This document shows positions 12,197 through 22,239 of a DNA stretch of 64,000 nucleotides, one piece after another. Numbering within the stretch: position 1 is the stretch's first letter; each line of letters opens with the position of its first letter. The stretch lies in NCBI GenBank assembly GCA_029891345.1, contig CM057009.1, positions 304,173,166 through 304,237,165 on the forward strand, in the 5' to 3' direction. The position numbers and the translations under genes were made by a program. The DNA comes from Dryococelus australis. Its lineage: Eukaryota > Arthropoda > Insecta > Phasmatodea > Phasmatidae. The notes under the pieces are model-generated. The model was given only the letters and a program-made list of their open reading frames with translations. It was not told where the DNA came from and did no database searches.

Positions 12197-12571
12197 TTAC
12201 AAAAGTGTTGGGATGTATTCGGAACATTGGTTAATTTTTCTTTTGACGATTGGTATTTTTAGTCCCTCCACCCCCACATAGTTCAAACGCAAAACGTCAA
12301 TGTTTTGATGAAGTGGTTTGGAATTGATGATGGCTTGGACGCCTTTTGGATACCGATTGTCCAACTCGACATTTTTCATATTGCCCAAATCGTGCCTGAG
12401 TCCAAATCCCCTACCGTAAATAAAGTTTAAGTTGGAAATTTCTATGTTTGCCACATACCCGAGCGCATTGAAGCTGATATCGCATGAGGGGAGGTAGCTT
12501 TGGATTGTTAAAATGTCGAAAATGGGAAACTGTGTTAAAGGAACCACATATTGTATCTTTTTTTTTGCCAT
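12197..12571 (-). pseudogene. Unrecognised open segment of the viral fossil (124 codons)
   Basis: The minus strand codes a segment beginning MAKKKIQYVVPLTQFPIF and including NLNFIYGRGFGLRHDLGNM. Composition is ordinary for a soluble protein. There are no cysteine clusters and no hydrophobic stretch long enough for a membrane span. It lies downstream of the 12.62-13.14 kb segment on the same strand, as if two genes were arranged in tandem. Function unknown. Confidence 0.4.
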
Positions 12572-12623
12572 CCTCTATAGCGACTTCTGTGTTTGACAAA
12601 GAGGTCGTTATGTCATGGATCAA

Positions 12624-13136
12624 TTAATTTTGTTTGATCATGTCCATATCTAGATATTCCTGGTCGAAAAACATATTCATGTTGGCCTTCTCGATACACG
12701 CTAGATCCAAAACAGAAGCCCACATTATTCCGTGATCGATCACGTGTTTGGTAAAAAGTTTGAGTTTATCGGTACTAGCGATATTTTCGGGATATGTAGA
12801 GTACTCGAATAAAGTCGCCAATTTCGACGAATCGATAAATATACGGTTGTTGTTGGAGAATAGATTCATGAATGTTTTAGCCGAGGTTTTCAATGGTTTC
12901 CCGACAAGGATGGGATACAAGGGACTTTGGCCGACCGAGATGCTCGTCTTTGAGATGGGGCTTAATATCTCTTTGTTGTATTTTCGAAATAAATTATAAT
13001 CCACGTTGCAGAAATCTGACTTGTGAGTCTCGCACACTCCACCAATCAACAACTGTTCGCTAGCGGTTGTGTTTGCACAGCATCGTTCGTTATTCAAGAA
13101 ACAAATGGATGTCAATTCCATGTTGACGGAATACAA
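12624..13136 (-). pseudogene. Unrecognised open segment of the viral fossil (170 codons)
   Basis: This minus-strand segment looks whole from MYSVNMELTSICFLNNERCC to DMDMIKQN. The N-terminal third has five cysteines (ICF, RCC, VCE, FCN), which could bind metal or form disulphides. The rest is mixed helical. It is divergent from the p74 fossil on the other strand, with about 300 bp between them, an arrangement that often marks a shared promoter region in large DNA viruses. No family recognised. Confidence 0.45.
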
Positions 13137-13430
13137 CCGTTACTGAGGTTAAGTTTTTGATGAACGTAAATGAGTGGATAGTATCGATTAATTTCATTTG
13201 ATTGATTGTGATAACGGTATAATTTAATGAATATGCACTGAGATTCGAAAGTATGTTCGAACTACCCTGAGCTTGAGGTTGACTCTGTTATTACATTTTT
13301 GTTATTTACTTATATATACCACAAAAATACATAAGGTGTCCATATTCACCGGACCAACAAACTTTCAAATTATTCAAATGCTTTGAGAAATGTTTTTGAA
13401 AGACAAAAAATATTAACTTAAAACGAATAC

Positions 13431-15461
13431 TTGCTGCGAGTGCCGCAAATATTTTCTCGTGTATACGTAGAAATTCGTCAAGAAGTAGTTACAAAAGGTA
13501 AACTTGGATTTTTTTATTATTGCTATCAGGTTCGTCTTAATGGTGGAAAACGATTCTGCGATGCACCTCGATGCAAACTGCATTATCCACTGGGAAAGAA
13601 ATGCACACCTCGATATGTCCCTAAAATATTCAAGAGCGGTAATTCAGATGTGATTGGGTGCCAAGGAGCATGTAGCCAACCTAAGATCCCGAATCGAAAT
13701 ATCACGGATCAAATAACTATTGGAGCGACCGCTGTGATGCATGTATGTTGGTTCATTAAGAAGCCTGCCTGTTGTAAATAGACGGGCGGGAAAAAAAAGA
13801 AGGCTCGATTATTCCGCATGTAAACACGAAAGGAACTGGTTTCGATGTCGATTCTTTGCCTTATGTGACAGAGATGGGTGATAAAATAACGCACTTTCGT
13901 CTAAACTCGTATTATTGCTATAGTTTTATCATGTCTTTGGAGAGTGACGAACGCACAGACCATTTATTACAGGCTTTTTCATTGGGAATAACTCGTACAA
14001 AATTATTGAATACAGCTTAGCGAAATTGGTCCATGGAATCGATCAGTACTATGTAAAGAGCCCGCAAGTATCACCAACGGGACAAATGCCCGATTACGTC
14101 GCGGAATGGAATAACTTCGTCAATCTCGAGGCATTCTTCATAAATCCAGACATTTAACTCAGCGACATGGTCATCACAGAAAAAACATAGAGACATTTAT
14201 TTTGTACACAGAGTAAGAGGGAAGGGGTAGGCTTGTGGAGCCTTTGATACTGACCCGCGATGTCGAATCCATAGTTTCCGATAAATATACTCGGGTTGGA
14301 ATCGGACCGCAAGCCGATTCAGTGCCATACCACTTGAAATATACAGATAACGGTAAACGTCAAATCGACGAATATCAAATACTCGGTTTAATGGGTGGTT
14401 TTTTGACCAAATATCAGATGATTTATCCAATACAGAAGATATTTCCAACATAATTACCGATATTATAATCTTTCGCAGCCAAGGATTGGGTAGTAACGAG
14501 TTCCTATTGCAATTATACGGTGAGGTCGGCCTGAATATGGTTCTCAAGACCCTAGTCAAACACATCGGACTCACAATGATCGAAACGGGTGCAAAGATCT
14601 TGAATCGTCAGTTGTGAATTTATTTATTCAGAGCCTTGACGATAGAATTTGTTACGAGAGCTGTGATATCGACTGCTTTGAAAATAGTGGTATTCGCCAT
14701 TAGACCAATTGCTGCAGTTTCTCTTTCTTGGGTGCCCGTACTTGATGTTATATAGATCATGAATGCGGTCGCCAATGTGTGGTTGACCATATTAGATCTA
14801 TTCAACTTGCGAAACCTACAAGGTCAAGATTACATAGATGATATATCAAAGCTGAAATTGGAATTAAAACAAAAGATTTGGGGTCTTCGAACGATGGAAT
14901 ATACACCGATCATGATCGTGATGATGTGGAAGAACGTGCACGGAGGAGTTGTCGATTTAGCGAATCATGTTTCCATCCAACCATCCTCTATCGATAATGA
15001 TGCCGACACCTGTTAGTTAGCGGCCTTTTAAAAAAAAAGATGCCATAGTTAACCCACCTATTACGGGTATTCATCCTACTAAAGTAGTAAAAGATGACGA
15101 TTTTAAAACATTATTGCAATTTCGTTTACAATACCTACTGGCCTTCAAAGTCAACTCGAATGGATCTCGTATCGATTGGAACAATGTGGGTGGCAATGAT
15201 GATACGATGTTGACAAATCAAATGAAAACTTTTAGTGCACAAAATCCAGAACAAGTTTTAGACTTTACACTCTACACATCTAAAATGAACTCTCGAATAA
15301 ACATGATCGATAGAGGATGGTATTTGCGGGGGGTTTCGATACTAATTTCGGGAATAACTTCATTTTTTTTAAATAAAACAATAGATTTATTTATTGTATC
15401 AGTAATTTTATTAGTAATGGCGACGTTTATACAAATGTCTAACTTTTATCAAAATTTATAA
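13431..15461 (+). pseudogene. p74: p74 / per os infectivity factor 0 (PIF-0) fossil
   Basis: About 2.0 kb, the size of a full p74 gene (some 640-700 codons), carries p74-like parts in order. They are an N-terminal PQIFSRVYVEIRQEV segment, a cysteine-rich part (FCDAPRCKLHYPLGKKC and GCQGACSQ), a central IGPQADSVPYHLKYT and DEYQILGLMGGF part, a hydrophobic hinge ending VWLTILDLFNLRN (compare the LADLVLALWDPFGYNN region of baculovirus P74), and a C-terminal LQYLLAFKVNSNGSRIDW block (family pattern EYLxALxVNSNGxxID) before two membrane helices near 15.33-15.45 kb. P74 is an envelope protein that binds midgut cells. The gene is broken, with several breaks. Confidence 0.75.
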
Positions 15462-15569
15462 TAACTAAATTGAGAGACTTTTTAAATCGGTAGTTGTTCT
15501 TTGTCACACGTGGGTAGAAGTAACTAGTCATAGAGTTCATCAGGTGAATACTTTGTGTGAAGTAGTTGT

Positions 15570-15962
15570 CGATCCTTGGCTAATTTGAAAATCTCGCAAA
15601 CTGTGTTTACACATACATTTTTAGTTTTTTTTTCCATACATTTCTTGATGAAGGTAAAGAAATATCCGTATTATTTTCACGATAAAACATTTTTCGTCAG
15701 CCTATCGACGAAAAGGACAACTGATTCATCGTTGTCCTTATTTCCGACTTTGTTGTATGTCATTTCGGTCGACTCTGCGATAATATTGATGTTTATTTTC
15801 GTAGTCATCTGGAGCGCTTTGATGCGTTTCTTTACTTACACCAACTACAAGTTTGCTACAACTCTCTGAATACCACACTATATATACCAAGAGAGAGAGA
15901 GAGACTGAGATTAAGTAGAAGAAAAAGTGAAAATATTTTTTTTTTGTATAAATTTTTTTCAA
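15570..15962 (-). pseudogene. Small membrane-protein-like remnant of the viral fossil
   Basis: The minus strand between the p74 end and 15.96 kb encodes a short lysine-rich start and one hydrophobic helix (FFFYLISVSLSLLVYIVWY), then a polar part. It resembles the single-span small proteins common in large arthropod viruses, but no family can be named. A short run of GAGAGAGA at 15.89 kb lies inside. Function unknown. Confidence 0.3.
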
Positions 15963-16225
15963 TAATTACTTAAATGAATGAATGCAGTATGTGCTAAAAA
16001 TATCAATATGATTACAATTTTTATAATTATCGTTATCTGCGTTATTTGCATTAATACGATAGTCGTGAGGGTCGCCGTAATCATATATTTTAAAACATTT
16101 TGCCAATCGAAAGTGTTGTTTTGTAAATTTCCGTTTCCCAATTCCACCTTCTCTTTACGTTCATCTTTAGTGTTTAAAGTAGCAGTAATAGCTTTAGTTT
16201 TCGAAAAATTTGCATTTTCAATCAA
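15959..16225 (-). pseudogene. Small open segment with a long hydrophobic C-terminus (88 codons)
   Basis: The minus strand has a polar N-terminal half (NTKDERKEKVELGNGNLQN) and a very hydrophobic C-terminal half (VLKYMITATLTTIVLMQIT, then IIIKIVIILIFLAHTAF) that could form one long or two closely spaced membrane helices. The opposite strand is open too, so coding strand is uncertain. It sits between other minus-strand segments of the viral fossil. No family recognised. Confidence 0.35.
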
Positions 16226-16417
16226 ATTGTTGAAAAAAGTATAACTTTTTTTAGCAGGTGCTAATATCTGGGCAGCCGCAATTTTTTACTGTTATTGGGT
16301 GCCTTCGATCACAATACAACTTACCCCCTCATCAAAAAGGTCAAAATTACGGTTTTCTTTTACTCGAAAATTGTTTTAAAAATGAAAGGTGTTATTTGTA
16401 ATATGTGAACTATCTTT

Positions 16418-17131
16418 TTAATATTTGTCGTTTTCATACACATATAATTTGATGTGTAGCGGGTGGTCGTAAAGTTTTTTTCTCCCAGGTTGATGGATAA
16501 AAATTTTATAGTAAAATTTATTTTCATTATCTACGTGTTCTATACGGGATGCTAAAGTACTCTTTTTTTTTCTCGAATGTACCAAATAGATAGAAGGGCA
16601 TGTTTTTTTAAGTTTTTCTATTTTAGTTTCCTCTTCTGTTTTTCGTTTCGGATTTGTTTCTTTGGAACTAAAATATACATTTAGGCGAATATTTTTATTG
16701 TTGCATTTCGTTTTAGAAAACATACACACTGTAGAATTGTTATATTTTGCACAAATATTTACCAAAAGAATTCCTAAAGATGGTTCATATTCCTCAGACG
16801 CCCAACGTATAACCACAATAGATGGTCTATCATCTACGATATTAAAATTTTTAAAGGGATTGAAGGAATTGTAACAAACACACATTTTACTAGTTTTCGC
16901 CGCCATGATCAACTCTTGATTGGATGTGTCGAGATTACTAGTTGCATATAAATTCGAAGGATATTTGATTATATATTGCTTGGTAAAAATATTATATCCT
17001 TTTAAACATGCGAGCCTATCTGTACCGCATAATTTTGTATGCGAAATAGAAATAACGTTTTCACTTGTAGGTAGTATGACGTTCTTTGTCGAATCCACAT
17101 ACACGATAATTTTATCATTTATACGATACAA
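16418..17131 (-). CDS. Unrecognised 237-codon open frame within the viral fossil
   Basis: This uninterrupted minus-strand frame looks whole (MYRINDKIIVYVDSTKN to HIKLYVYENDKY). It is rich in Lys, Asn and Ile, has no signal peptide, no membrane helix and no cysteine cluster, and carries a strongly charged middle (KRKTEEETKIEKLKK). It follows the 174-codon frame at 17.14-17.67 kb on the same strand with only 9 bases between them, as in a tightly packed viral genome. I cannot assign a function. Its survival without breaks is notable beside the broken p74. Confidence 0.45.
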   Translation of the reverse strand: MYRINDKIIVYVDSTKNVILPTSENVISISHTKLCGTDRLACLKGYNIFTKQYIIKYPSNLYATSNLDTSNQELIMAAKTSKMCVCYNSFNPFKNFNIVDDRPSIVVIRWASEEYEPSLGILLVNICAKYNNSTVCMFSKTKCNNKNIRLNVYFSSKETNPKRKTEEETKIEKLKKTCPSIYLVHSRKKKSTLASRIEHVDNENKFYYKIFIHQPGRKKLYDHPLHIKLYVYENDKY

Positions 17132-17140
17132 ACCTATTAT

Positions 17141-17665
17141 TCAAATGCTATCTGAACTATCTCCTCTATCAATATCTTTAATTATTTTAGTCGAACTAGT
17201 TACGCATAAATAATTCAACATTTTATCACAATGATGGATTTCGTCGGAATATGCGTTCAATTTATATTTATTCAGATCCGTAATGCTGGCAATTACAACC
17301 TTGTTATAGAAAGCAGTTGGATAACTTTTCATAAATATCAATATGGTATTGAAGGAAGCTGTCGAAATTTCATGTATAAAGTGAATCAAAATCGTTAGTA
17401 TCTCATTGTCAAAATCTGTATTCAGCTCTAAATTAAACTGGTTCGAACTTTGTTCATCACCACAATATACGTATGCCACATCCCCACGGCTATTGTTACG
17501 GGTATTTGAGGCATTAAACTTGAAAAACTCGCAATTCTCTTCGATATATTGTAAATTGCATACATATGATTCGGCTGTAAATTTCAAGTTTTCGGTATCT
17601 AAAACCAATTTGTCATTGAGCGTGCTAGAGTTTTTATGGAATAAAATTTTTTGTGTTTGCACCAT
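17141..17665 (-). CDS. Unrecognised 174-codon open frame within the viral fossil
   Basis: An uninterrupted minus-strand frame from MVQTQKILFHKNSSTLNDK to DRGDSSDSI. It has scattered cysteines, many Asn and Ser residues, and no membrane helix. A tandem neighbour on the same strand starts 9 bases after its stop. Family unknown. Its start codon is preceded by AT-rich DNA that could hold a promoter, but no specific motif is evident. Confidence 0.45.
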   Translation of the reverse strand: MVQTQKILFHKNSSTLNDKLVLDTENLKFTAESYVCNLQYIEENCEFFKFNASNTRNNSRGDVAYVYCGDEQSSNQFNLELNTDFDNEILTILIHFIHEISTASFNTILIFMKSYPTAFYNKVVIASITDLNKYKLNAYSDEIHHCDKMLNYLCVTSSTKIIKDIDRGDSSDSI

Positions 17666-17829
17666 CCTCGAATTGTAAACTTTTTGTAACTATTGTAAAT
17701 ACATCAATGAATTTTTTTTCCTAACATGTTGTGATTTTCTGTCTTTAGCCTTTTTATCCTACTTTTCCCAACCTTTTAATAAATATTTTTTTACTTGTTG
17801 TATTTGTATATAAGACAATTAATAAAAAA

Positions 17830-17999
17830 AGAAAATAAACGCGTTTACAATTATAGGATCAATTTTACTACCTGGAATTTTAGGATTTGTCTTATGGAAA
17901 TTTAAAAATAAAATCAAAGACTGGGTGACTACACAATTTGGTGCGAGTACATATTTCGGAGGTGCTACTAATTCAGGAGCTGCAGCTGCTGGTAATTAA
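17830..17999 (+). pseudogene. Short membrane-anchor-like segment in the viral fossil
   Basis: A plus-strand stretch of about 55 codons encodes IIGSILLPGILGFVLWKF, a likely membrane helix, then a basic amphipathic part and a small Gly/Ala-rich tail (STYFGGATNSGAAAAGN) ending in TAA at 17997-17999. No ATG is visible at the start. N-terminal anchors of this kind occur in several infectivity-factor proteins, but this one is too short to name. Confidence 0.3.
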
Positions 18000-18101
18000 G
18001 TCAATTAATATTACACTATTAAAAAAACAATGCCTTGTAATCTTATCTATGCTATTAGAGAGTTGTAAAAATTAAAAGCGAGGAGAAAATAAAATAAAAA
18101 C

Positions 18102-18640
18102 ATGACTCATTCTGAATTTATGGAATCGGTTGAATTTTTAAAACTAAATCCGCCCCTGTACTTGAATGTTTTACATCTGACAGTCATCAAAAATTATTAT
18201 TATTTTTACGATTCCGTATTGAGATTAAAAGGCGTAAATATATATTCGTTAATGACTGAACGTGATAAACTCGCTTCTGAATTCAAATTTAAAATTTCGC
18301 AATTAACCCATTGTTTAAATTTTTCATATCTTAAGCAGTATACTATCCAACAAAATTGTTTGGGCCAGCATGTCACTCGCGAAAATCATAAAATATTTTT
18401 GAGAGACGAACAACAGGCAGAAACTGAAACTATTTAACAATTGACAAAATTACTATACAAAGACAATTCCCTATCATTTCAAATTGAAGAGTTTGGGAAT
18501 AAAGTTGGTTCTGTGCCACACAAGTACGAAAAGATATCCAACTACGTGAAAAAAATTCATTTCTTATCAAATTACCGCGAAGACGTATCGGCTGATGTAG
18601 AGACATTATAGGAGGGCGCTCCAAAGACGAACGAACCCCA
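18102..18640 (+). pseudogene. Unrecognised open segments of the viral fossil
   Basis: A 111-codon plus-strand open segment (MTHSEFMESVEFLKLNPP...) is followed by similar helical-looking sequence (LTKLLYKDNSLSFQIEEF, KYEKISNYVKKIHF). Predicted to be soluble and helix-rich. No motif recognised. Listed as part of the viral fossil because of spacing and composition. Confidence 0.35.
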
Positions 18641-18689
18641 AAAAATACGTAAATCTATTATCTATATCCTCAAATTTTTTAAATAAAGT

Positions 18690-19670
18690 CTGTATTCCTC
18701 ATTTACCTGTCGGTAAAATACGAGGAAAACGTTATTCAAACATCGGGGCAGCAAGTATTTTATAGTTTGCCCACTATCATTTGCGATCCGAGCTCGGTCG
18801 TCATGGCAACCGATGGACAGCTATACAACCGAGTCACTCTATGTAATTTTTGAGTTTTTTTACTATTGTTTGGCAATATATAGATAAGAACTATGAATAC
18901 ACGAAATAATTAACTCTACGTGGGATTGGGTCTACTCATAGTTTGTTTAATTATTGTAATTCCACTCGGTATATACATTTGAAAAACACCACAATTTTGA
19001 CACCTCTATAATAGAATTGGACGATGAGGGTGGTGGGGTGGGAAAAAAAACTACATCTCCACCACGACCGCATCTCTGGAAAATGAGTTTACTACCGAAA
19101 TCGATGATTTTACAAATACCAACGAATCTATTTTAACCGACGAAAAAATATAATCTATGCAGTCATCAATAATCAAGCCGGGAGAGGCGAGCATGATTCG
19201 TTTTAAAACGGCAAAGAGACACACTATGAGTATTCCCAGATGTGTAAATAATCTGTTAATATTTAATAATTTGAAACGGTTAAATTCAGAGCATTTAATA
19301 CAATTTCCGACCTTTTGGATGAACATTCGCAAACTACATTCACGGTTCGTCTAAACGATAATGAAGACGGCGAAGTCAAGGGTTCGTTGGATGTCAATGA
19401 AATAAATTACAAAACTTTACTCTACCAACCGCTAATTTACAAACAATTTTACATTGAATGGACTTTTGAAAATCGGAATCGAATTAATTAACGGGTCCGA
19501 TAACAAACGAATCGTGATTGTATCTCCCGAGGCATCCAGAAACTCAAAGTGTTTTCAATCAGTTTCGTCACTAATGCCAAAACTATTCACAAATTTGAAA
19601 AGTAATAAGCGAATATTAAAATGAAATATGTTTCATCAGTGGTCGCTGCGCTATTTGGTAACGTTCATAA
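18690..19670 (+). pseudogene. Right-hand remnants of the viral fossil, one with an N-terminal anchor
   Basis: Scattered plus-strand segments include a hydrophobic anchor (LGLLIVCLIIVIPLGIYI near 18.92-18.98 kb) followed by polar sequence, and EFTTEIDDFTNTNESILTD and TVRLNDNEDGEVKGSLDV further on. An N-terminal anchor plus polar ectodomain is the layout of PIF-1, PIF-2 and PIF-3, but no diagnostic cysteine pattern could be seen, so no name is given. The remnant is broken. Confidence 0.3.
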
Positions 19671-20059
19671 ACAAAAACTAACTCCGATTACCCGACGGCT
19701 GAGGTCGAGAGCGCGAGTCAACTGCTCTCTCATGAGTCCATCTGTCTTTTAGATGAAAATGTTTTGAAAGTTAAAAAGTATAAAAAAAAGTTTGCTATGA
19801 AACTTGCGGAATGATTGCAGGAACAAAACAAGCGGCGTTGCATTTTAACATTTCGCATAAATCTAAGCTTAATTTTTTTACACTATGCTCATTTAATTGA
19901 CAAGATCGTGCTAATATATCTTAGTCATTTTTTGTGTCAGAAATTAATCATATATGGGAAAGTCAAATAAAAAAATATTTTTATTCCATTTATCAAGTAA
20001 AAAAACGTACATTCTTTCTCAGCCAATAAAAAAAAATAAAAATTCTCGCACAGTGCGTG

Positions 20060-20066
20060 TATAAAA
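20060..20066 (+). promoter_or_regulatory. TATA box for the ankyrin gene
   Basis: TATAAAA stands 61 bases before the first ATG (20127). About 30 bases downstream lies GATCACACTCACTC, a plausible initiator. The spacing fits a classical RNA polymerase II core promoter. No other promoter in the window is this clear. Confidence 0.5.
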
Positions 20067-20115
20067 ACGAGACGATTGAACCAAGGGATCACACTCACTC
20101 TCTGCAAACTACAGA

Positions 20116-20178
20116 GTGAAGACACCATGAAAGCCAGCAAATACACCATGGGAGCCAGTGAAGACACCATGAGAGCTA
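20116..20178 (+). repeat. Three tandem 21-bp units, each with an in-frame ATG
   Basis: Units GTGAAGACACCATGAAAGCCA, GCAAATACACCATGGGAGCCA (each 21 bases) and a third near-copy follow directly, giving three in-frame ATG codons at the start of the ankyrin gene. The unit length is a multiple of three, so the frame is kept. Any of the three could serve as the start. Confidence 0.8.
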
Positions 20179-20900
20179 GCTGTGACAAACATGACTTGTT
20201 TGACGAGAAGGAACTGTCACTGGTGAGTTTAGCTGCCTATCATGGTTGGCTAGATAAGCTTATACACCTGAAGGAGATGAGGATAAATTTCAAGGTAAAA
20301 GATATTTGTGATAAATTTCCAATTCAGCGAGCAGCAGCGGCGGGGAATTTGGAAATTGTAAAATTCCTAATAGAAGAAGGTGCAACTTTTTGGCCAAAGA
20401 TTCAGAGGGTATAACCGTATTGGTATATGCCAATTATTATTTTGAAAACTAGCCGGTGCTTGCGTATTTGGTGCAAACAATGGACGAGGCAATGGATGGA
20501 CTTTACAAAACTGGAAATTGTTGGTGAAAGCGGCTAATGAAGATCGTGAAAACATTGTGCGTTATTTAGTTATTACTGAAATTCGCGGTGCAAAATGGTT
20601 TAATGAATGTTGTTGATTTTTATTAGAAAATGGAGCTAATGTCTTGTTTAGGGGACATGACAACAGTACTGTATTACACGAAGCTGTATCTAGTAAAATT
20701 AATCGATAGTTTTGTGTGTTTTGGACTATATGAAAAATGCACTGGATAATAACAAGGAAAAATTGAAGAGTTCCAAAATACCGAGGTCAAATATGGTGAA
20801 TCTGCAATTATGGGGAAACATCTAAAGAAATTTGTAAAATTTTAATTGAATGTGGGGCAAAAACTTAAACAAAATGGAGCCAATGTCTGGTTTAGTGGTA
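20127..20900 (+). pseudogene. Decayed ankyrin-repeat protein gene
   Basis: The first open part (20127-20414, about 95 codons) begins with a 7-residue motif repeated three times (DTMKAS, YTMGAS, DTMRAS). It continues into ankyrin-type repeats: SLVSLAAYHGWLDKLIHL, then IQRAAAAGNLEIVKFLIEEGA, matching the family pattern xTPLHxAAxxGHxxIVxxLLxxGA. Further ankyrin-like pieces (NIVRYLV, FLLENGANV, STVLHEAVSSK) continue to about 20.9 kb but not in one frame, so the gene is degraded. Ankyrin repeats bind proteins. Whether this is a host gene copy or belongs to the neighbouring viral fossil is open; it has its own TATA box. Confidence 0.55.
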
Positions 20901-21144
20901 TGCCAGTAGGTATCTATGTATATATCTGTTGAATGAAAATTGTCAAGTGTTAACAAAAATGTAAATCATATGTAAATAATTATGTGTCTACATATATTTT
21001 AAAAAAATAAAACTATAAAAATTAAAAATTCTGTTTATTTTTTTTGCAAATAAACAACATAAACAGGTTAATTATCTGTTTTTCTAAGATTTTAACGAGT
21101 CTTTCGTGTTGTTTCTCGCTGTAATTCACGACGAGAAATATCAG
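20901..21144. other. AT-rich DNA after the ankyrin remnant
   Basis: No gene seen. An AATAAAAC near 21.005 kb could serve as polyadenylation signal for the upstream plus-strand gene. Confidence 0.3.
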
Positions 21145-21603
21145 TCATCTTGGTTGGGTTAGGATTCTTTCTTCGATGTTTAGAGACGTCTGTTGTTGGT
21201 ATTTGTCTCGAACGCTTACTTGGTGCTTGTTTTTGCTCTGTTGATGGACATCAGAAGTGGTTTGAGGTCTCGACTGGTGGGAAACGATTGTAGATCTGTT
21301 CATTTGCGATTTTCGAACAGTACTGTTGGCAAAAAAAAATGTATTATTCTCAAATATAATAATTACAATCACATTAGAAAAAATAATTATAGTAAATGTC
21401 AATGATAATTACATATATACATGCAAAGAAGTTGTTGGTCCAGGGAATGGAGAGGTTGACGGTCCCGGGGCCGAAGAAGTTGATGGACCAGGGACTGAAG
21501 AGTTTGATGACTCATTATCTGTAGCCGAAAGCATCTCGTCCATTTCCTCCACATCCTCCGTGTCTGTTTCGTCCTCCATTTGGCTGGAACTCGAGAGGTT
21601 CAC
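21145..21603 (-). CDS. Possible two-exon gene: acidic, Pro/Ser-rich protein abutting the Merlin element
   Basis: The minus strand from 21603 codes MNLSSSSQMEDETDTEDVEEMDEMLS..., an acidic stretch, then a repeated VPGPSTS/APGPSTS/FPGPTTS tail. About 100 bases further on, after a good 3' splice site (TTTTTTTTGCCAACAG), the minus strand is open again (STVRKSQMNRSTIV... to TQPR, ending 21145). Together they may be two exons, but a donor in the right phase was not found. Acidic starts and GPSTS runs are common in transposon-derived proteins. It starts about 25 bp outside the left end of the Merlin transposon and reads away from it. Function unknown. Confidence 0.3.
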
Positions 21604-21723
21604 CAGGGATCTGTAGGTAAAAAATCCCAGAGGTCATTGTTCCGTATTGCGTATGTAAATCGCTCAAAAACCATTGTATTACTTATCCAATGGTAAAAAA
21701 ATTGAGACAAAAAACCGTCCATT

Positions 21724-22105
21724 ACGTATCCAACCACGGCCTGGAAAAAGCCCAAATAAAATACTAAGTTTCCCCCTGCGTATCCAGGGTACCTTAAAAT
21801 AGCTGGTTTAAACCAAGAGTTTCCCTTTGCGTATCCAGGTGACGAAACGTGCAGGACAGAAAAGGACGACATTGTGTATCCAAGTGGGGAGGGGGGAAAT
21901 TGGTACAACACACCACTTGTTTCGAATTGCGTATCCAGCCGGGCCGGGGAGGGGGGGGGGGGGGGAATTTCGACCTACAACCAATTATTTCCTATAGCGT
22001 ATCCAAACCGAAAAAGGAATATAGGGTAAAAGACCCCATTTGTTTCCCATGGCGTATCCAGGTGCATAGAGTAACTATTGCTGAAAGTTTCCTATCGCGT
22101 ATCCA
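21724..22105 (+). repeat. Left subterminal array: eight GCGTATCCA words in the Merlin element
   Basis: GCGTATCCA or a one-base variant occurs at 21724, 21778, 21829, 21874, 21929, 21997, 22052 and 22097, spaced 45-68 bp. Most are preceded by GTTTCCTAT-like bases, giving a wider consensus GTTTCCTATNGCGTATCCA. The sequence between copies is not conserved. This resembles a row of protein-binding sites (inference: transposase sites) rather than an ordinary tandem repeat. Poly-G and poly-A runs (about 21.95 and 22.10 kb) interrupt it. Confidence 0.85.
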
Positions 22106-22239
22106 AAAAAAAAAAAAAAAAAAATTTTCGCCATTTTCTTGTCCATTTTTGAATGCACGCAATTCCCGATGCATTATATTTTCATCTATTTAAAGAGAAT
22201 ATTTGTTAATTATTAAAATGTTTTTATAATTTTAACCAT

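Larger units (their letters stand above)
10860..19700. mobile_element. Fossil of a large nuclear arthropod DNA virus (Naldaviricetes-like endogenous viral element)
   Basis: About 9 kb of closely packed open segments on both strands, unlike the rest of the window, is anchored by a p74/PIF-0 homologue at 13.43-15.46 kb. P74 is a core per os infectivity factor of baculoviruses, nudiviruses, hytrosaviruses and nimaviruses and is not known as a normal host gene. The dense, intronless, two-strand layout also fits such viruses. The copy is broken, with many breaks, but some segments still look whole. Exact ends could not be placed. No flanking duplication was seen. Family within the class is undecided. 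Age: clearly decayed, but with long segments still open, so probably not extremely ancient. Confidence 0.65.

Noticed and set aside
21600-21911. 103-codon frame on the minus strand with repeated PGYA(K/G)GN
   Set aside because: It is a shadow translation of the GCGTATCCA word row at the Merlin end.
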